In this document: positions 25,380 through 34,693 of the stretch, piece by piece
How positions within the stretch are numbered: position 1 is the first letter of the stretch
Layout: every line of letters starts with the position of its first letter
Assembly (NCBI GenBank): GCA_963926475.1
Contig: CAWUXE010000007.1
Span: 124,001-188,000 of the forward strand
DNA: 64,000 nucleotides
Source of the DNA: UBA2040 sp002384725
GTDB lineage: Bacteria; Bacteroidota; Bacteroidia; Flavobacteriales_D; Crocinitomicaceae
Direction: 5' to 3'
Position numbers and translations under genes: made by a program
The notes under the pieces: model-generated
Told to the model about the DNA's origin: nothing
Seen by the model: the letters and a program-made list of their open reading frames with translations, nothing else
Database searches by the model: none

Positions 25380-27671
25380 ATGAGTTATTTAGACGAATTA
25401 AATCCTAGCCAGTTAGCGCCAACTATAAACATCCATGGTCCAGCTATGGTGATTGCCGGTGCAGGTTCTGGAAAAACGAGGGTTTTAACCTATCGTATCG
25501 CATACATGATGGAACAAGGAATTGATCCTTTCAATATTATGGCGCTTACTTTTACCAATAAAGCCGCTCGAGAAATGACAGAGCGAATTGGAAGAATAGT
25601 CGGTGCGAGCGAAGCTAAAAACATCACGATGGGTACTTTCCACTCAGTGTTTTCGCGTATCCTTCGATACAATGCTGACAAGCTCGGTTATCCTTCTAAT
25701 TTTACCATTTACGACACCCAGGACTCAAAAAGCGTACTGAAACAAGTAGCGAAAGATTTAAAACTGGATGAAAAAATATACAAACCTGGAAATTGCCTCA
25801 ATCGTATTTCCGCTGCAAAGAATAATTTAATTTCTCCAGAGGCATATGCCGAAAATGCTGAAATTAATGCCGAAGACAAAATGGCACGCAGACCGGAAAT
25901 GGCCCGAGTTTACAGAGCTTATGCTTCGAGATGCTTTAAGGCTGGCGCCATGGATTTCGATGATCTTTTGTATCAAACAAATGTTCTCCTTCGCGACTTT
26001 CCAGATGTACTTTCTTATTACCAACAAAAATTCAAATACATTTTGGTCGATGAGTACCAGGATACGAACTTTGCCCAGTACCTCATCGTGAAAAAGTTGG
26101 CGGCTGTGTACGAAAACATATGTGTCGTTGGCGATGATGCACAAAGCATTTACTCTTTCCGTGGGGCCAACATTCAAAACATCTTGAATTTCAAAGTCGA
26201 TTATCCAGACTATAAATTATATAAATTGGAACAAAATTACCGTTCCACGAAAAACATCGTCGAAGCAGCAAATAGTGTTATCAAAAGAAATCAGGACCAA
26301 ATTGAAAAAAAAGTTTGGACCGACAATGATGAAGGGAAAAAGATCAAAGTCATTCGCACCTTAACAGAAAACGAAGAAGGTAAATTAGTCGTGAACCGAA
26401 TTTTCGATGTCAAGCAAGCAGAAGGTTTAATGTTCAGTGATTTCGCTATTCTGTATAGAACCAATAAGCAGTCTAGAGCCTTTGAGGAATCATTGCGAAA
26501 ACTCAATATGCCGTATAAGATCTTCGGTGGACTATCGTTTTACCAACGTCGAGAAATAAAGGATTTACTTGGTTATTTCAGACTAGTTGCCAATCCGAAT
26601 GATGAGGAAGCACTTAAAAGAGTGATAAACTATCCGAAACGAGGAATTGGGAAAACGACTATTGAAAACATAATTATTATTGCGAATGAACGTGGTGTGA
26701 GCATGTGGGACGTAATCAGCAATTTTCACCAATACCCGGTCAACATAAACTCTGGAGCCAAGAACAAAATTTCTGATTTCGTGACCATGATTCGCAGTTT
26801 TACGGCACAAATGTCGAAAATGAATGCGTACGATTTGGCGCAAGAAATATCTCGTTCATCGGGAATCATCAAGGAGCTTTTCGCCGACAAAGACAAAGGT
26901 GTTGAAGAAATAGAACGGTACCAGAATATAGAGCAATTGTTGTCTGGCATCAAGGAATTTACCATTACGAATGAGGAAAGTGGCAATATTTATTTACCCG
27001 ATTTCATGATGGATGTTGCTCTGCTGACGGATGCAGACAATACCAAAGATGACGACAAAAACTACGTGACTTTAATGACCATTCACTCAAGTAAAGGACT
27101 TGAGTTTCCGCATGTGTTTTTGGTCGGGATGGAAGAGAATTTATTCCCTTCTCAAATGGTCCTAAATTCAAGAACAGAGTTGGAAGAAGAACGGAGGTTG
27201 TTTTACGTTGCCGTGACGCGAGCGAAGAATACTTGCACCCTCACCTACGCTGCCTCTCGATTTGTTTGGGGGAATTTACAGACCTCTGAATCTAGTCGGT
27301 TCATCACCGAAATCGATGATATTTACTTAGAAATGGAGAATCCGCCACGAGCTGGTGGACGTTCGTTGAGTAGCGGATTTGACAAACCTTTCACCGGCGG
27401 ATTGAACCGTTCCTTATCTGGTTCCTCTTCCACTCCAACTGCACCAAAGAATTTCAAACCCGTATCTCGACCAAGTGGCACGAGCATCGCCGGTTCTGAA
27501 AATTTAGAGCTCAAAGTGGGCTATATGGTCAACCACGATCGATTTGGGAAAGGAAAAGTTACCCAAATGGTTGGTGACGGTCAGGATAAAAAAGCGACAA
27601 TATTCTTCCCACATCATGGCGCGAAAACAGTTTTGTTGCGCTTTGCCAATCTCACTGTTTTCGAAGACTAA
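25380..27671 (+). CDS. UvrD/PcrA-type superfamily 1 DNA helicase
   Basis: 763 residues. All SF1A motifs can be read: Q motif LNPSQLAP at the start, motif I AGAGSGKTRVL near 28, Ia TFTNKAAREM, II ILVDEYQDTNF near 222, III GDDAQSIYSFRGA near 251, IV EQNYRST near 283, V MTIHSSKGLEFPHVFLVG near 567 and VI EERRLFYVAVTRAKN near 605. A Gly/Ser/Pro linker (about 645-705) leads to a C-terminal Tudor-like domain (VGYMVNHDRFGKGKVTQMVG) as in PcrA, used to bind RNA polymerase. It unwinds DNA 3'-5' in nucleotide excision and mismatch repair; uvrA is in the same window but not adjacent. Confidence 0.95.
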   Translation: MSYLDELNPSQLAPTINIHGPAMVIAGAGSGKTRVLTYRIAYMMEQGIDPFNIMALTFTNKAAREMTERIGRIVGASEAKNITMGTFHSVFSRILRYNADKLGYPSNFTIYDTQDSKSVLKQVAKDLKLDEKIYKPGNCLNRISAAKNNLISPEAYAENAEINAEDKMARRPEMARVYRAYASRCFKAGAMDFDDLLYQTNVLLRDFPDVLSYYQQKFKYILVDEYQDTNFAQYLIVKKLAAVYENICVVGDDAQSIYSFRGANIQNILNFKVDYPDYKLYKLEQNYRSTKNIVEAANSVIKRNQDQIEKKVWTDNDEGKKIKVIRTLTENEEGKLVVNRIFDVKQAEGLMFSDFAILYRTNKQSRAFEESLRKLNMPYKIFGGLSFYQRREIKDLLGYFRLVANPNDEEALKRVINYPKRGIGKTTIENIIIIANERGVSMWDVISNFHQYPVNINSGAKNKISDFVTMIRSFTAQMSKMNAYDLAQEISRSSGIIKELFADKDKGVEEIERYQNIEQLLSGIKEFTITNEESGNIYLPDFMMDVALLTDADNTKDDDKNYVTLMTIHSSKGLEFPHVFLVGMEENLFPSQMVLNSRTELEEERRLFYVAVTRAKNTCTLTYAASRFVWGNLQTSESSRFITEIDDIYLEMENPPRAGGRSLSSGFDKPFTGGLNRSLSGSSSTPTAPKNFKPVSRPSGTSIAGSENLELKVGYMVNHDRFGKGKVTQMVGDGQDKKATIFFPHHGAKTVLLRFANLTVFED

Positions 27672-27756
27672 CTCGGCCCCTGTCTCATCGTTTTATTCGG
27701 TGTAAAACGTCAGCATAATGTTTACCTAAGAGATAAAGTTAAGTAACAGTTTATTA

Positions 27757-27778
27757 TCTTGAAAGACGTCTTTCAAGA
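27757..27778. repeat. 22-bp perfect palindrome
   Basis: Two 11-nt arms (TCTTGAAAGAC and its exact complement) meet with no spacer, 28 nt before the transposase remnant. It could be a hairpin or a dimeric operator, or part of the former element. There is no T run after it, so it is not a standard terminator. Confidence 0.6.
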
Positions 27779-27805
27779 CTTTATCAAATCTTAAAAAAGT
27801 AAATC

Positions 27806-28064
27806 ATGGGGAAAACTAGGAAGCCCTTTCAAAAGAACTGCTGAGGCAGTTGTAAAAGATATCAGAAGACAAACCAGAAGAAAGTTTGGTTCTGAAGAAA
27901 TAATTAGAATCATTCTTGAAGGATTAAAAGGAGAAGAATCAATTCTATAACTAATTCGACGTTTCTGGTGCAGTGAAGGTTCATTAATACGTCAATTATT
28001 CGCGCTCTGGCAGGATGAAACAGCGCTCTGCCAATTAATGCAACTTGCTTTTCTTCGTTTGTGA
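27806..28064 (+). pseudogene. Remnant of IS3-type transposase OrfA
   Basis: ATG 27806 meets a stop at 27842, but the neighbouring frame (codons from 27840) reads AEAVVKDIRRQTRRKFGSEE and then IRIILEGLKGEESI, very close to the N-terminal helix-turn-helix of OrfA proteins in the IS3 group (typical pattern IRR.TRR.....EEKIRIVLEGLRGEESI). TAA at 27948 interrupts, after which LIRRFWCSEGSLIRQLF continues poorly to a stop at 28062. OrfB and terminal repeats are missing. This is a degraded insertion-sequence fragment. The space 27672-28218 holds nothing else except the palindrome and the tamL terminator. Confidence 0.75.
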
Positions 28065-28160
28065 ATGAATTCGTTTTTCTTGCGGCATTTTGTTCTGGTT
28101 TTTGTTAATGCCCTATTTACAGTTCATAAAAAATATTCTACCCCTCCAAACTCCAGAAAT

Positions 28161-28195
28161 AAAAAGAGGACTAAAATTCGAAAAAATTAGTCCTC
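28161..28195 (-). terminator. Rho-independent terminator after tamL
   Basis: GAGGACTAA (28166-28174) pairs with TTAGTCCTC (28187-28195); on the minus strand the stem is followed by TTTTTATTT. It lies 23 nt past the tamL stop. Confidence 0.9.
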
Positions 28196-28218
28196 CTTCT
28201 GAACATTTTACTAAAATT

Positions 28219-30912
28219 TTAAAACGGGTAACCAATACCAAAATGCCACTCCGCCTTAAACGGTTTAGGGATCTTGCCCTCCGTTATCAGCCGGTCGTAT
28301 GTCGTTTGACCATAAAAATTGACTAATTCATCTACCATGGCATCTCTTGGTTGCCAAATCCATTGCGATGCCTTAGGCAAACTGACACTGTTTATCGGAA
28401 TCCCAACATCAACCCTGATGATAAAATAGTCTAAATCTAAACGAAGGCCGACACCAGCTGAATATGCGATTTCTTGGTACCAATTCTTCGAGAATTGACT
28501 ACCCGGACGATTAACATCTTCTTTGACCGTCCAAATATTTCCTGCATCTAGGAAAACAGCTCCTCGCAGGGCCTTACCCAAATCAAAACGATACTCTGCC
28601 GATCCACTCAATCGGATATCACCAATTTGTGTCAAAGTTCGGTTGGTATCCAACATGTACTTGTACGAACCTGGTCCGAGTGAACGTGCACTCCAACCAC
28701 GGTTATCATTCGATCCACCGCCGAAAAAACTGTAATCAAAAGGCAAGGAAGTCTCTTTGTCCCCATTAGGCAAACCACCTCCTGCTAGTAAACGAAAATG
28801 TCCACTCGATTTTTTGTTGATGGCTTTTGAAATGATTAAATCATTGTCTATTCGCAAAAATCGAGAATACGGAACGCCGAAAATTTGGTGACGACCATTT
28901 ACGTTAGTGTCTTGTGCAGATTGAAAAAGACTCAGAAAATTTCCGGCAGCATCAAAAGAACCATTGTAGTAAATATAGGCGTTTCTGTTCGCATCAAAAC
29001 CGTTCTTGTTCACATTCTTGTACTCAAAAATGAACTTCCAATCTTGCCAAATGAACTGATCCGAGTAAGAATTCCTCAAGAATAAATCATTCTGATTATC
29101 AATTTGCTGCTGGAAATCTGGTGAATTATCAATATTCACATATTTTATCTGAGAGACAACAGGCAGACCATATTGAAAAATTTGTGTTTTATCGACATAC
29201 ATTTTCCATAAATAATTTGCTTGAAAAGTCTGACGGTTAAACTCATCTCTTCTCTGGTAATTGTATGCTGCAGAAACTACTGTCCGTGGACGGTGTCGCT
29301 TCGAAAGGGCCGTTACTTTAGTTGGAAACAAGCCTGGAACATCAAACACCAAACTGGGTCCAAACTCGAGCGTATTTAACCTTCGACCAATATTTCCAAT
29401 AGTATTATCACTTAAACTAGGGTCAAAAACAGAGGGTTGAGATTCTAAACCTCCATTAAAAGCCAATTTTAATTTTTGAGCACCACCCATTAAATTATTA
29501 TTGATATAATAAACAGATGCCGTTAAACCGAAGTAACCATTCGAATTGGTTGCGCGTGGCTTAAAACCAAAGCTTTCTTTTTCTCCTGGCACCAAATAAT
29601 AATGGACATCTATCTTGTCTGTTCCCAATACCTCTATTATCTTGGGTTTAATGGTGGCAAATAAACCAAGTTGAAGAAGCCTTGTGTAAGCCCGATCAAT
29701 ATAGTATTCCTTATACTTTTGCGTTTCCTCCAAATAGTTTTGCGACTCAATAATACCAGGCGAAACGAATATCTCTTCGTTGAACAAGAAAGTTGCGAAC
29801 CTATTTTCAGCTAAGCCCGTTTTATCAATGTTCATGATTTCGCGGTATTGAAGCGTGTCAATTGTATTTAAAAACTGACCTTCCATCAAATTCAAACCTA
29901 AACTTTTCACCGTGTCCTTAAAAACACCACCTGTGTACATATTCGTATCACAAATATGAAAATAAACGTTACGGACATAGGTAGCTTGAAATGGAACAAC
30001 TATTACGCTATCTCCATAATCTGGGTGATACATCACCCTGTCTGTAAAGTTGATTGACAAAATCAACCCTGTGGTTTCCAAGTTATTCGTGTCGACGCTA
30101 TAATTTATATTCGATGAGCTGAATCCATAAATAAGATTATCTCTGAAGATTTTTGCCGTAGAATTCCTATAGTCATCCAATAAATCACGATCAAATGGTT
30201 TTCCTTTCAGACTCTCTATTCTACCATCTTCAGGGGAGGAATACGCAATGAAATCCTTATAAATCATTGGATTCTGAGAATTAACAACCATAGAATCAAT
30301 AAACAAGCGCTTACCAGTTGTCAAAAAATATTTGACTTTAACTTTTTTGTTCCATTTATAAATTACCTCCCCTCCATTACTTCCGTAGAAGTAGCCTTTT
30401 TTCTTGAGGTAATTGGCATGTTGTTCTATTGTTTTGTTGAATGCGGTGGAATCAAAAATTACCGGTGGCTCACCATACTTATACTTCAACCATTCGCGAA
30501 TAAATAATCTTGGATTAATTGAATCTTTTAGTGGAATGATCTTTTTTGTGTACGATTCAACATTTTTCTTTATTGCCTTTTTTATTCGTCGATCATTGAT
30601 TCGTTCTTGACGGACTTTTCGTTTATCGTTCTTTTTGTCTATTTGAATGTTTTTCTCTATTCGCTTTTCAGCAACTTTTGCCGAATCGACAAGATTGTAG
30701 GCCCGAAGCTTTAGTTTTAATTGTATGGTTTTAAAATTGGCGGGTTGACGAATAATTTCAGCCAATTCATCCTTTTCTATATTATCGCCCGAAATCTTGA
30801 TTACATTTTTCTTAACCAAATAATTTTCATCCGGAACGTGCTTGGTCTGATGACAAGACGGCATGCAAAAAACAATAATTGCAAGAATATATGTAGCTTT
30901 GAACATCTTCAC
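28219..30912 (-). CDS. tamL: TamL, BamA/TamA-family outer-membrane assembly lipoprotein
   Basis: 897 residues. The signal peptide ends in a lipobox-like CMPSC (C19), the feature that separates TamL of Bacteroidota from TamA. POTRA-like modules fill about 25-430, including a strongly basic helical insert (about 85-125, many Lys/Arg) and PDYGDSVIVVPF. The C-terminal 16-strand barrel of the Omp85 family runs from about 460, with FFGGGSNDNRGWSARSLGPG near 740, the conserved lid-lock-like RGW...G region, and ends in FGIGYPF. With TamB it would insert outer-membrane or surface proteins; tamB is not in the window. It is divergent from the RNA methyltransferase gene. Confidence 0.92.
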   Translation of the reverse strand: MKMFKATYILAIIVFCMPSCHQTKHVPDENYLVKKNVIKISGDNIEKDELAEIIRQPANFKTIQLKLKLRAYNLVDSAKVAEKRIEKNIQIDKKNDKRKVRQERINDRRIKKAIKKNVESYTKKIIPLKDSINPRLFIREWLKYKYGEPPVIFDSTAFNKTIEQHANYLKKKGYFYGSNGGEVIYKWNKKVKVKYFLTTGKRLFIDSMVVNSQNPMIYKDFIAYSSPEDGRIESLKGKPFDRDLLDDYRNSTAKIFRDNLIYGFSSSNINYSVDTNNLETTGLILSINFTDRVMYHPDYGDSVIVVPFQATYVRNVYFHICDTNMYTGGVFKDTVKSLGLNLMEGQFLNTIDTLQYREIMNIDKTGLAENRFATFLFNEEIFVSPGIIESQNYLEETQKYKEYYIDRAYTRLLQLGLFATIKPKIIEVLGTDKIDVHYYLVPGEKESFGFKPRATNSNGYFGLTASVYYINNNLMGGAQKLKLAFNGGLESQPSVFDPSLSDNTIGNIGRRLNTLEFGPSLVFDVPGLFPTKVTALSKRHRPRTVVSAAYNYQRRDEFNRQTFQANYLWKMYVDKTQIFQYGLPVVSQIKYVNIDNSPDFQQQIDNQNDLFLRNSYSDQFIWQDWKFIFEYKNVNKNGFDANRNAYIYYNGSFDAAGNFLSLFQSAQDTNVNGRHQIFGVPYSRFLRIDNDLIISKAINKKSSGHFRLLAGGGLPNGDKETSLPFDYSFFGGGSNDNRGWSARSLGPGSYKYMLDTNRTLTQIGDIRLSGSAEYRFDLGKALRGAVFLDAGNIWTVKEDVNRPGSQFSKNWYQEIAYSAGVGLRLDLDYFIIRVDVGIPINSVSLPKASQWIWQPRDAMVDELVNFYGQTTYDRLITEGKIPKPFKAEWHFGIGYPF

Positions 30913-30952
30913 TCGGCGATTTAACGTTGAACAAAAATAACAATTTACTCAC

Positions 30953-31681
30953 GTGGAAAAAATTTCCAAAAACAAGATAAAATTCCTTCGCTCTCTTCGC
31001 TTGAAAAAGAATCGAGACAAGGAATGCGTTTTCCTTGTAGAAGGCGAGAAAATGGTACTTGAAGCGCTTCAATTATCGCGCCAAATCGTTCGTGAAGTTT
31101 ATTTAGAAAAAGGTCAGAGTATTCCGGAAATAGAGAATTTTGAGGCTGTTTTTGAATTAACATCGCTCGAAGTAAGCCAAATTTCAGGATTTAAAACGCC
31201 CAATAAGTGTCTTGCCTTACTTGAATATCCCGCTGTTAAAATAACGAACAAAGACTTCACATTGGTTTTGGATCAAATTCAAGACCCTGGGAATTTAGGA
31301 ACTATCATACGACTCGCAGATTGGTTTGGGGTGGATGATATCGTTTGTTCAACTGGAACGGCAGATTGCTTCAATCCAAAAGTTATTCAAGCGAGTATGG
31401 GTTCCATTCTTCGAACGAAGATTTCCTACCTTGACCTCGAAAACTATTTGGAATCAGACGAAAGACCTGTTTTTGGAGCTCTTTTAAATGGAGAAAATAT
31501 TTATCAAACGAAATTACCTAAATCGGCGATTTTAATTATGGGAAATGAAGGAAATGGAATTTCGCCAGAGATTGAAAAATTGGTGGAACAGAAAATACTC
31601 ATTCCAAAAATTGGCCATGCTGAATCGCTCAATGTAGCTACAGCAGCAGGAATTTTACTTTCTGAGTTCTTCCGAGGCTAG
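30953..31681 (+). CDS. TrmH/SpoU-family RNA 2'-O-methyltransferase
   Basis: 242 residues from GTG 30953. An N-terminal RNA-binding part (IKFLRSLRLKKNRDKECVFL, VEGEKMVLEAL) precedes the SPOUT knot: motif 1 DPGNLGTIIRLADWFG near 103, motif 2 IMGNEGNGIS near 190 and motif 3 SLNVATAAGILLSEF near 224. It methylates a ribose 2'-OH of rRNA or tRNA; the site cannot be read from sequence. It is divergent from tamL with 40 nt between starts, and its last 27 bases overlap the convergent FAD oxidoreductase gene. Confidence 0.92.
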   Translation: MEKISKNKIKFLRSLRLKKNRDKECVFLVEGEKMVLEALQLSRQIVREVYLEKGQSIPEIENFEAVFELTSLEVSQISGFKTPNKCLALLEYPAVKITNKDFTLVLDQIQDPGNLGTIIRLADWFGVDDIVCSTGTADCFNPKVIQASMGSILRTKISYLDLENYLESDERPVFGALLNGENIYQTKLPKSAILIMGNEGNGISPEIEKLVEQKILIPKIGHAESLNVATAAGILLSEFFRG

Positions 31682-33208
31682 AACGGCATCTACACAATTC
31701 ATCCCATCTATTGCTGCTGAAATGATTCCTCCAGCGTACCCAGCACCTTCTGCACATGGATAAAGTCCTTGGACATCAGGATGCTGAAACGTCGCTCTGT
31801 CTCTCGGTATCTGAATTGGACTCGATGTTCTTGATTCAGGAGCGTGCAAAACAGCGTCGTTACTTATAAAACCACGCATTTTTTTATTGAAATCTAAAAA
31901 ACCTTGTTTCAATCGTTGACTTATCATTTCTGGTAGTACTTTGTTCAAGTCGACACTTGTGATGCCCGGTTGATACGAACTTCTTGGGAATTCTTTGGAA
32001 ACTTTTCCATCGATAAAATCTTGCAAACACTGCGCCGGAACTTTTTGCGTTCCTCCTGCTGCCTCCCAACATTTTTGCTCCACCTCTTTTTGAAAATTCA
32101 AACAAACCATCGGATCATCCGAATTCTCAAAATCTTCTGGCGAAACCGTTACAACGATCCCTGAATTACTAAACGGATTGTTTCTTTTGGAAGGCGACCA
32201 GCCATTTGTAACTACTTCTCCGTTTTCTGTCGCGCAAGGCGCAATTATACCTCCAGGGCACATACAAAAAGAGAAAACGCCTTTACCATTAACTTGAGAC
32301 ACTAAGGAATAAGAAGCTGGTGGTAGGTATTCGTCGCTCTTTCTGCCATGATATTGGAGAGCATCAATAAAATCTTGTCTATGCTCAACTCTCACGCCCA
32401 AGGCGAATGGTTTTGCATTGAGTTGTATCTTTTTGGAATGCAACAATTCAAAAACATCTCGTGCCGAATGACCCGTTGCCAAAATCAAATGTTCTACCTC
32501 AATAACTTTATTTTCATTGATTGTAATGGAACAAATTTCACCCTTTTCTATGGCTAAATCAGTCATCTTAGATTCGAAATGAACCTCTCCTCCTGAACTA
32601 ATTATTTGTTCACGAATAGCCACAATAATTTGCGGCAATTTGTTCGTTCCAATGTGTGGATGTGCATCCACCATAATATCTTGTTCGGCACCAAACTCAA
32701 CAAAAATGCCCAATGTTTTCTCTACATCGCCTCGCTTTTTGCTTCTTGTATATAGCTTTCCGTCTGAATAGGTTCCTGCTCCACCTTCTCCAAAACAATA
32801 ATTAGAATCATTGTCTACATGGTGATTCTTGTTCAAATTGGCCAAGTCTCTTCTTCTTGCTCGGACATCTTTACCACGTTCCCAAACGATTGGTTTCCAA
32901 CCCAATTCTATCGCTCTAAGCGCTGCAAATAATCCAGCAGGACCCGAACCAATAATGTGAATTTCTTTAGTCAAATTTACTTTCTTTGGTTCGAAATAAT
33001 GCAGTACCGGCCATTCTTCCTCCGAAGAAATGTATTCAAATGTAGCATTAACCTTAATATCTCGTTTTCGAGCATCAATGGATCGTTTTTTCCATCGGTA
33101 TTTAAAAGAACCTAAGCCGCGGTTTAAACGTGCGGCCAATGTTTTCTCAATCCATTCTAGATCAACAGCTTGTTCAGGAGAAATTTGAATTTGAATATTT
33201 TCGCTCAT
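31655..33208 (-). CDS. NAD(P)/FAD-dependent oxidoreductase (COG2509 type)
   Basis: 517 residues. An N-terminal extension (about 1-75, basic, ferredoxin-like) precedes the Rossmann dinucleotide site IHIIGSGPAGLFAALRAIELGW near 86. Further on come NYCFGEGGAGTYSDGKLYTR near 135, the second GxG region ILATGHSARDVFELL, and CPGGIIAPCATENG near 322. PCAEGAGYAGGIISAAIDG closes the FAD fold near 485. This is the 'uncharacterised FAD-dependent dehydrogenase' family; the substrate is unknown. It ends the minus-strand run that starts at 38690, and its ATG touches the stop of porT. Confidence 0.9.
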   Translation of the reverse strand: MSENIQIQISPEQAVDLEWIEKTLAARLNRGLGSFKYRWKKRSIDARKRDIKVNATFEYISSEEEWPVLHYFEPKKVNLTKEIHIIGSGPAGLFAALRAIELGWKPIVWERGKDVRARRRDLANLNKNHHVDNDSNYCFGEGGAGTYSDGKLYTRSKKRGDVEKTLGIFVEFGAEQDIMVDAHPHIGTNKLPQIIVAIREQIISSGGEVHFESKMTDLAIEKGEICSITINENKVIEVEHLILATGHSARDVFELLHSKKIQLNAKPFALGVRVEHRQDFIDALQYHGRKSDEYLPPASYSLVSQVNGKGVFSFCMCPGGIIAPCATENGEVVTNGWSPSKRNNPFSNSGIVVTVSPEDFENSDDPMVCLNFQKEVEQKCWEAAGGTQKVPAQCLQDFIDGKVSKEFPRSSYQPGITSVDLNKVLPEMISQRLKQGFLDFNKKMRGFISNDAVLHAPESRTSSPIQIPRDRATFQHPDVQGLYPCAEGAGYAGGIISAAIDGMNCVDAVLASEELRK

Positions 33209-33915
33209 TATCCTTCAAAAATAAAGGAAACCATCCAAACACGGTTGTACATTAAATCGATTGGTTTTGAGACGCTCGTATTGTCTTGAATAAAGGAATT
33301 GATGAATCCTTGCGAATACTTCAATTCTATTCCAAATTTAAAGTAGGGGGCAAAAAACTCGAGCCCAAATCCTCCTTGTACGTGAAAATCGTCTCGTTTA
33401 ATCTTGACAAATGGACTATTGATATCCTGATTTTTATACTCTTGCGACTGTAAATCAAGCGAATAACTAACTCCACCTAGTACATAGGTCGCGAAATTAT
33501 TGTGTCGTGTCGTTCGAAACTGAAACATTAGAGGAAAATCTAAATTGGTGCTCGCTACACGAACATCTTTGATCGAATCCCTTCCAGCCACATCAACATA
33601 GGTGTATTGTACCAACCTTTCTTGAAAGGACAAGGAGGGTAAAAAACGCAGTCGTATAGTTGGCGAACCTAATCGAAATGTGGATACAATACCTAGTTGA
33701 CCTCCAATTTGGGGTACGATGGTAACCGATTTCACGCCAAACTGGTCAAAGGCATCGGCATTCTGATAGAGTCCGAAATCGGCCATATTAGTCCCAAGCA
33801 TGAAACCAAAATTCGCTCGACGTTCGTCAAAACGCGAATAATTTTTCGGTTTTAATTTCTGTCCAAAGGCAAGCGAGGATATAAAAAATACTATGACAAA
33901 ATGCCATTTAATCAT
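33208..33915 (-). CDS. porT: Type IX secretion system outer-membrane protein PorT
   Basis: 235 residues with a signal peptide (MIKWHFVIVFFISSLAFGQ) and an eight-stranded barrel layout: FGFMLGTNMADFGLYQN, IVPQIGGQLGIVSTFR, LRFLPSLSFQER, YVLGGVSYSLDLQSQ and FFAPYFKFGIELKYSQGFIN, ending in an aromatic strand MVSFIFEG. Length, strand pattern and the neighbour ubiE agree with PorT/SprT of Flavobacteria and Porphyromonas, which is needed for T9SS secretion. The LVIVD protein (8852-11188) is a candidate cargo. It stands between ubiE (39 nt) and the FAD oxidoreductase (1-nt overlap). Confidence 0.88.
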   Translation of the reverse strand: MIKWHFVIVFFISSLAFGQKLKPKNYSRFDERRANFGFMLGTNMADFGLYQNADAFDQFGVKSVTIVPQIGGQLGIVSTFRLGSPTIRLRFLPSLSFQERLVQYTYVDVAGRDSIKDVRVASTNLDFPLMFQFRTTRHNNFATYVLGGVSYSLDLQSQEYKNQDINSPFVKIKRDDFHVQGGFGLEFFAPYFKFGIELKYSQGFINSFIQDNTSVSKPIDLMYNRVWMVSFIFEG

Positions 33916-33954
33916 GTGTACAAAACGATTGTGCAGTTCTAATATTGCAAATAT

Positions 33955-34686
33955 CTACTTTCTTCCTGTATAAATGGTCGCTATTCCTCCTGAAACTGTC
34001 TGAGCTTCAACATTTTTGTATCCTACTTTCGTCAGTATATCGATAAAGTCCTTCCCTTCTGGAAACGCCGCGACTGATTCAGGTAAGTACGCATACGCTT
34101 TTTCATCCTTCGATATATTTTTTCCTAAAAAAGGAATAATTCGTTTAGAATAGAAACCAAAGGCTTGTTTTACTGGAAATTTCTTCGGTTTAGAGAATTC
34201 TAGAATGATTAGTTTCCCCTCTGGACGGACGACGCGAAGCATTTCAGAAAGCCCTTGTTCCAAATCTTCAAAATTTCGAACGCCGAAACCTACCGTCAAT
34301 GCGTCGAAATAATTTTCCTCGAAAGGTAGATTTTCGCTATCACCAATGATCAAACGAATAATATCCGTAACTCCTTTTTTCTCAATCTTCTTTTGTCCTA
34401 CCTTGAGCATTCCCTCTGAAATATCTAGTCCAACTATTTCTTTTGGTTTTAAAGCAAGTGCTGCTAAAGCAAAATCAGCCGTTCCTGTAGCAATGTCTAA
34501 AACGCGCTGAGGCTTAATGTCTTTCAAAAATCGAATTGATTTTTTACGCCAAATTTTGTCGATTCCCATGGATAGAAAATGATTTAAAAAATCATATTTA
34601 CCTGAAATATTGTTGAACATTTCAGTTACCTCAGCCTTTTTCGACTGATCTTCTTTTCCGTAAGGTTTTACTTCTTTCTTTGTCAT
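33955..34686 (-). CDS. ubiE: Demethylmenaquinone methyltransferase
   Basis: 243 residues, full length for UbiE/MenG. The family opening MFNNISGKYDFLNHFLSMGID near 24 leads to the SAM motif VLDIATGTADFALAAL near 64, then GLDISEGML, ALTVGFGVRNFEDLEQGL near 130 and the signature RVVRPEGKLIILEFSKP near 147. It makes menaquinone, the usual quinone of Bacteroidota, from demethylmenaquinone. It lies 7 nt after trkH and 39 nt before porT. Confidence 0.96.
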   Translation of the reverse strand: MTKKEVKPYGKEDQSKKAEVTEMFNNISGKYDFLNHFLSMGIDKIWRKKSIRFLKDIKPQRVLDIATGTADFALAALALKPKEIVGLDISEGMLKVGQKKIEKKGVTDIIRLIIGDSENLPFEENYFDALTVGFGVRNFEDLEQGLSEMLRVVRPEGKLIILEFSKPKKFPVKQAFGFYSKRIIPFLGKNISKDEKAYAYLPESVAAFPEGKDFIDILTKVGYKNVEAQTVSGGIATIYTGRK

Positions 34687-34693
34687 TCTGTGC

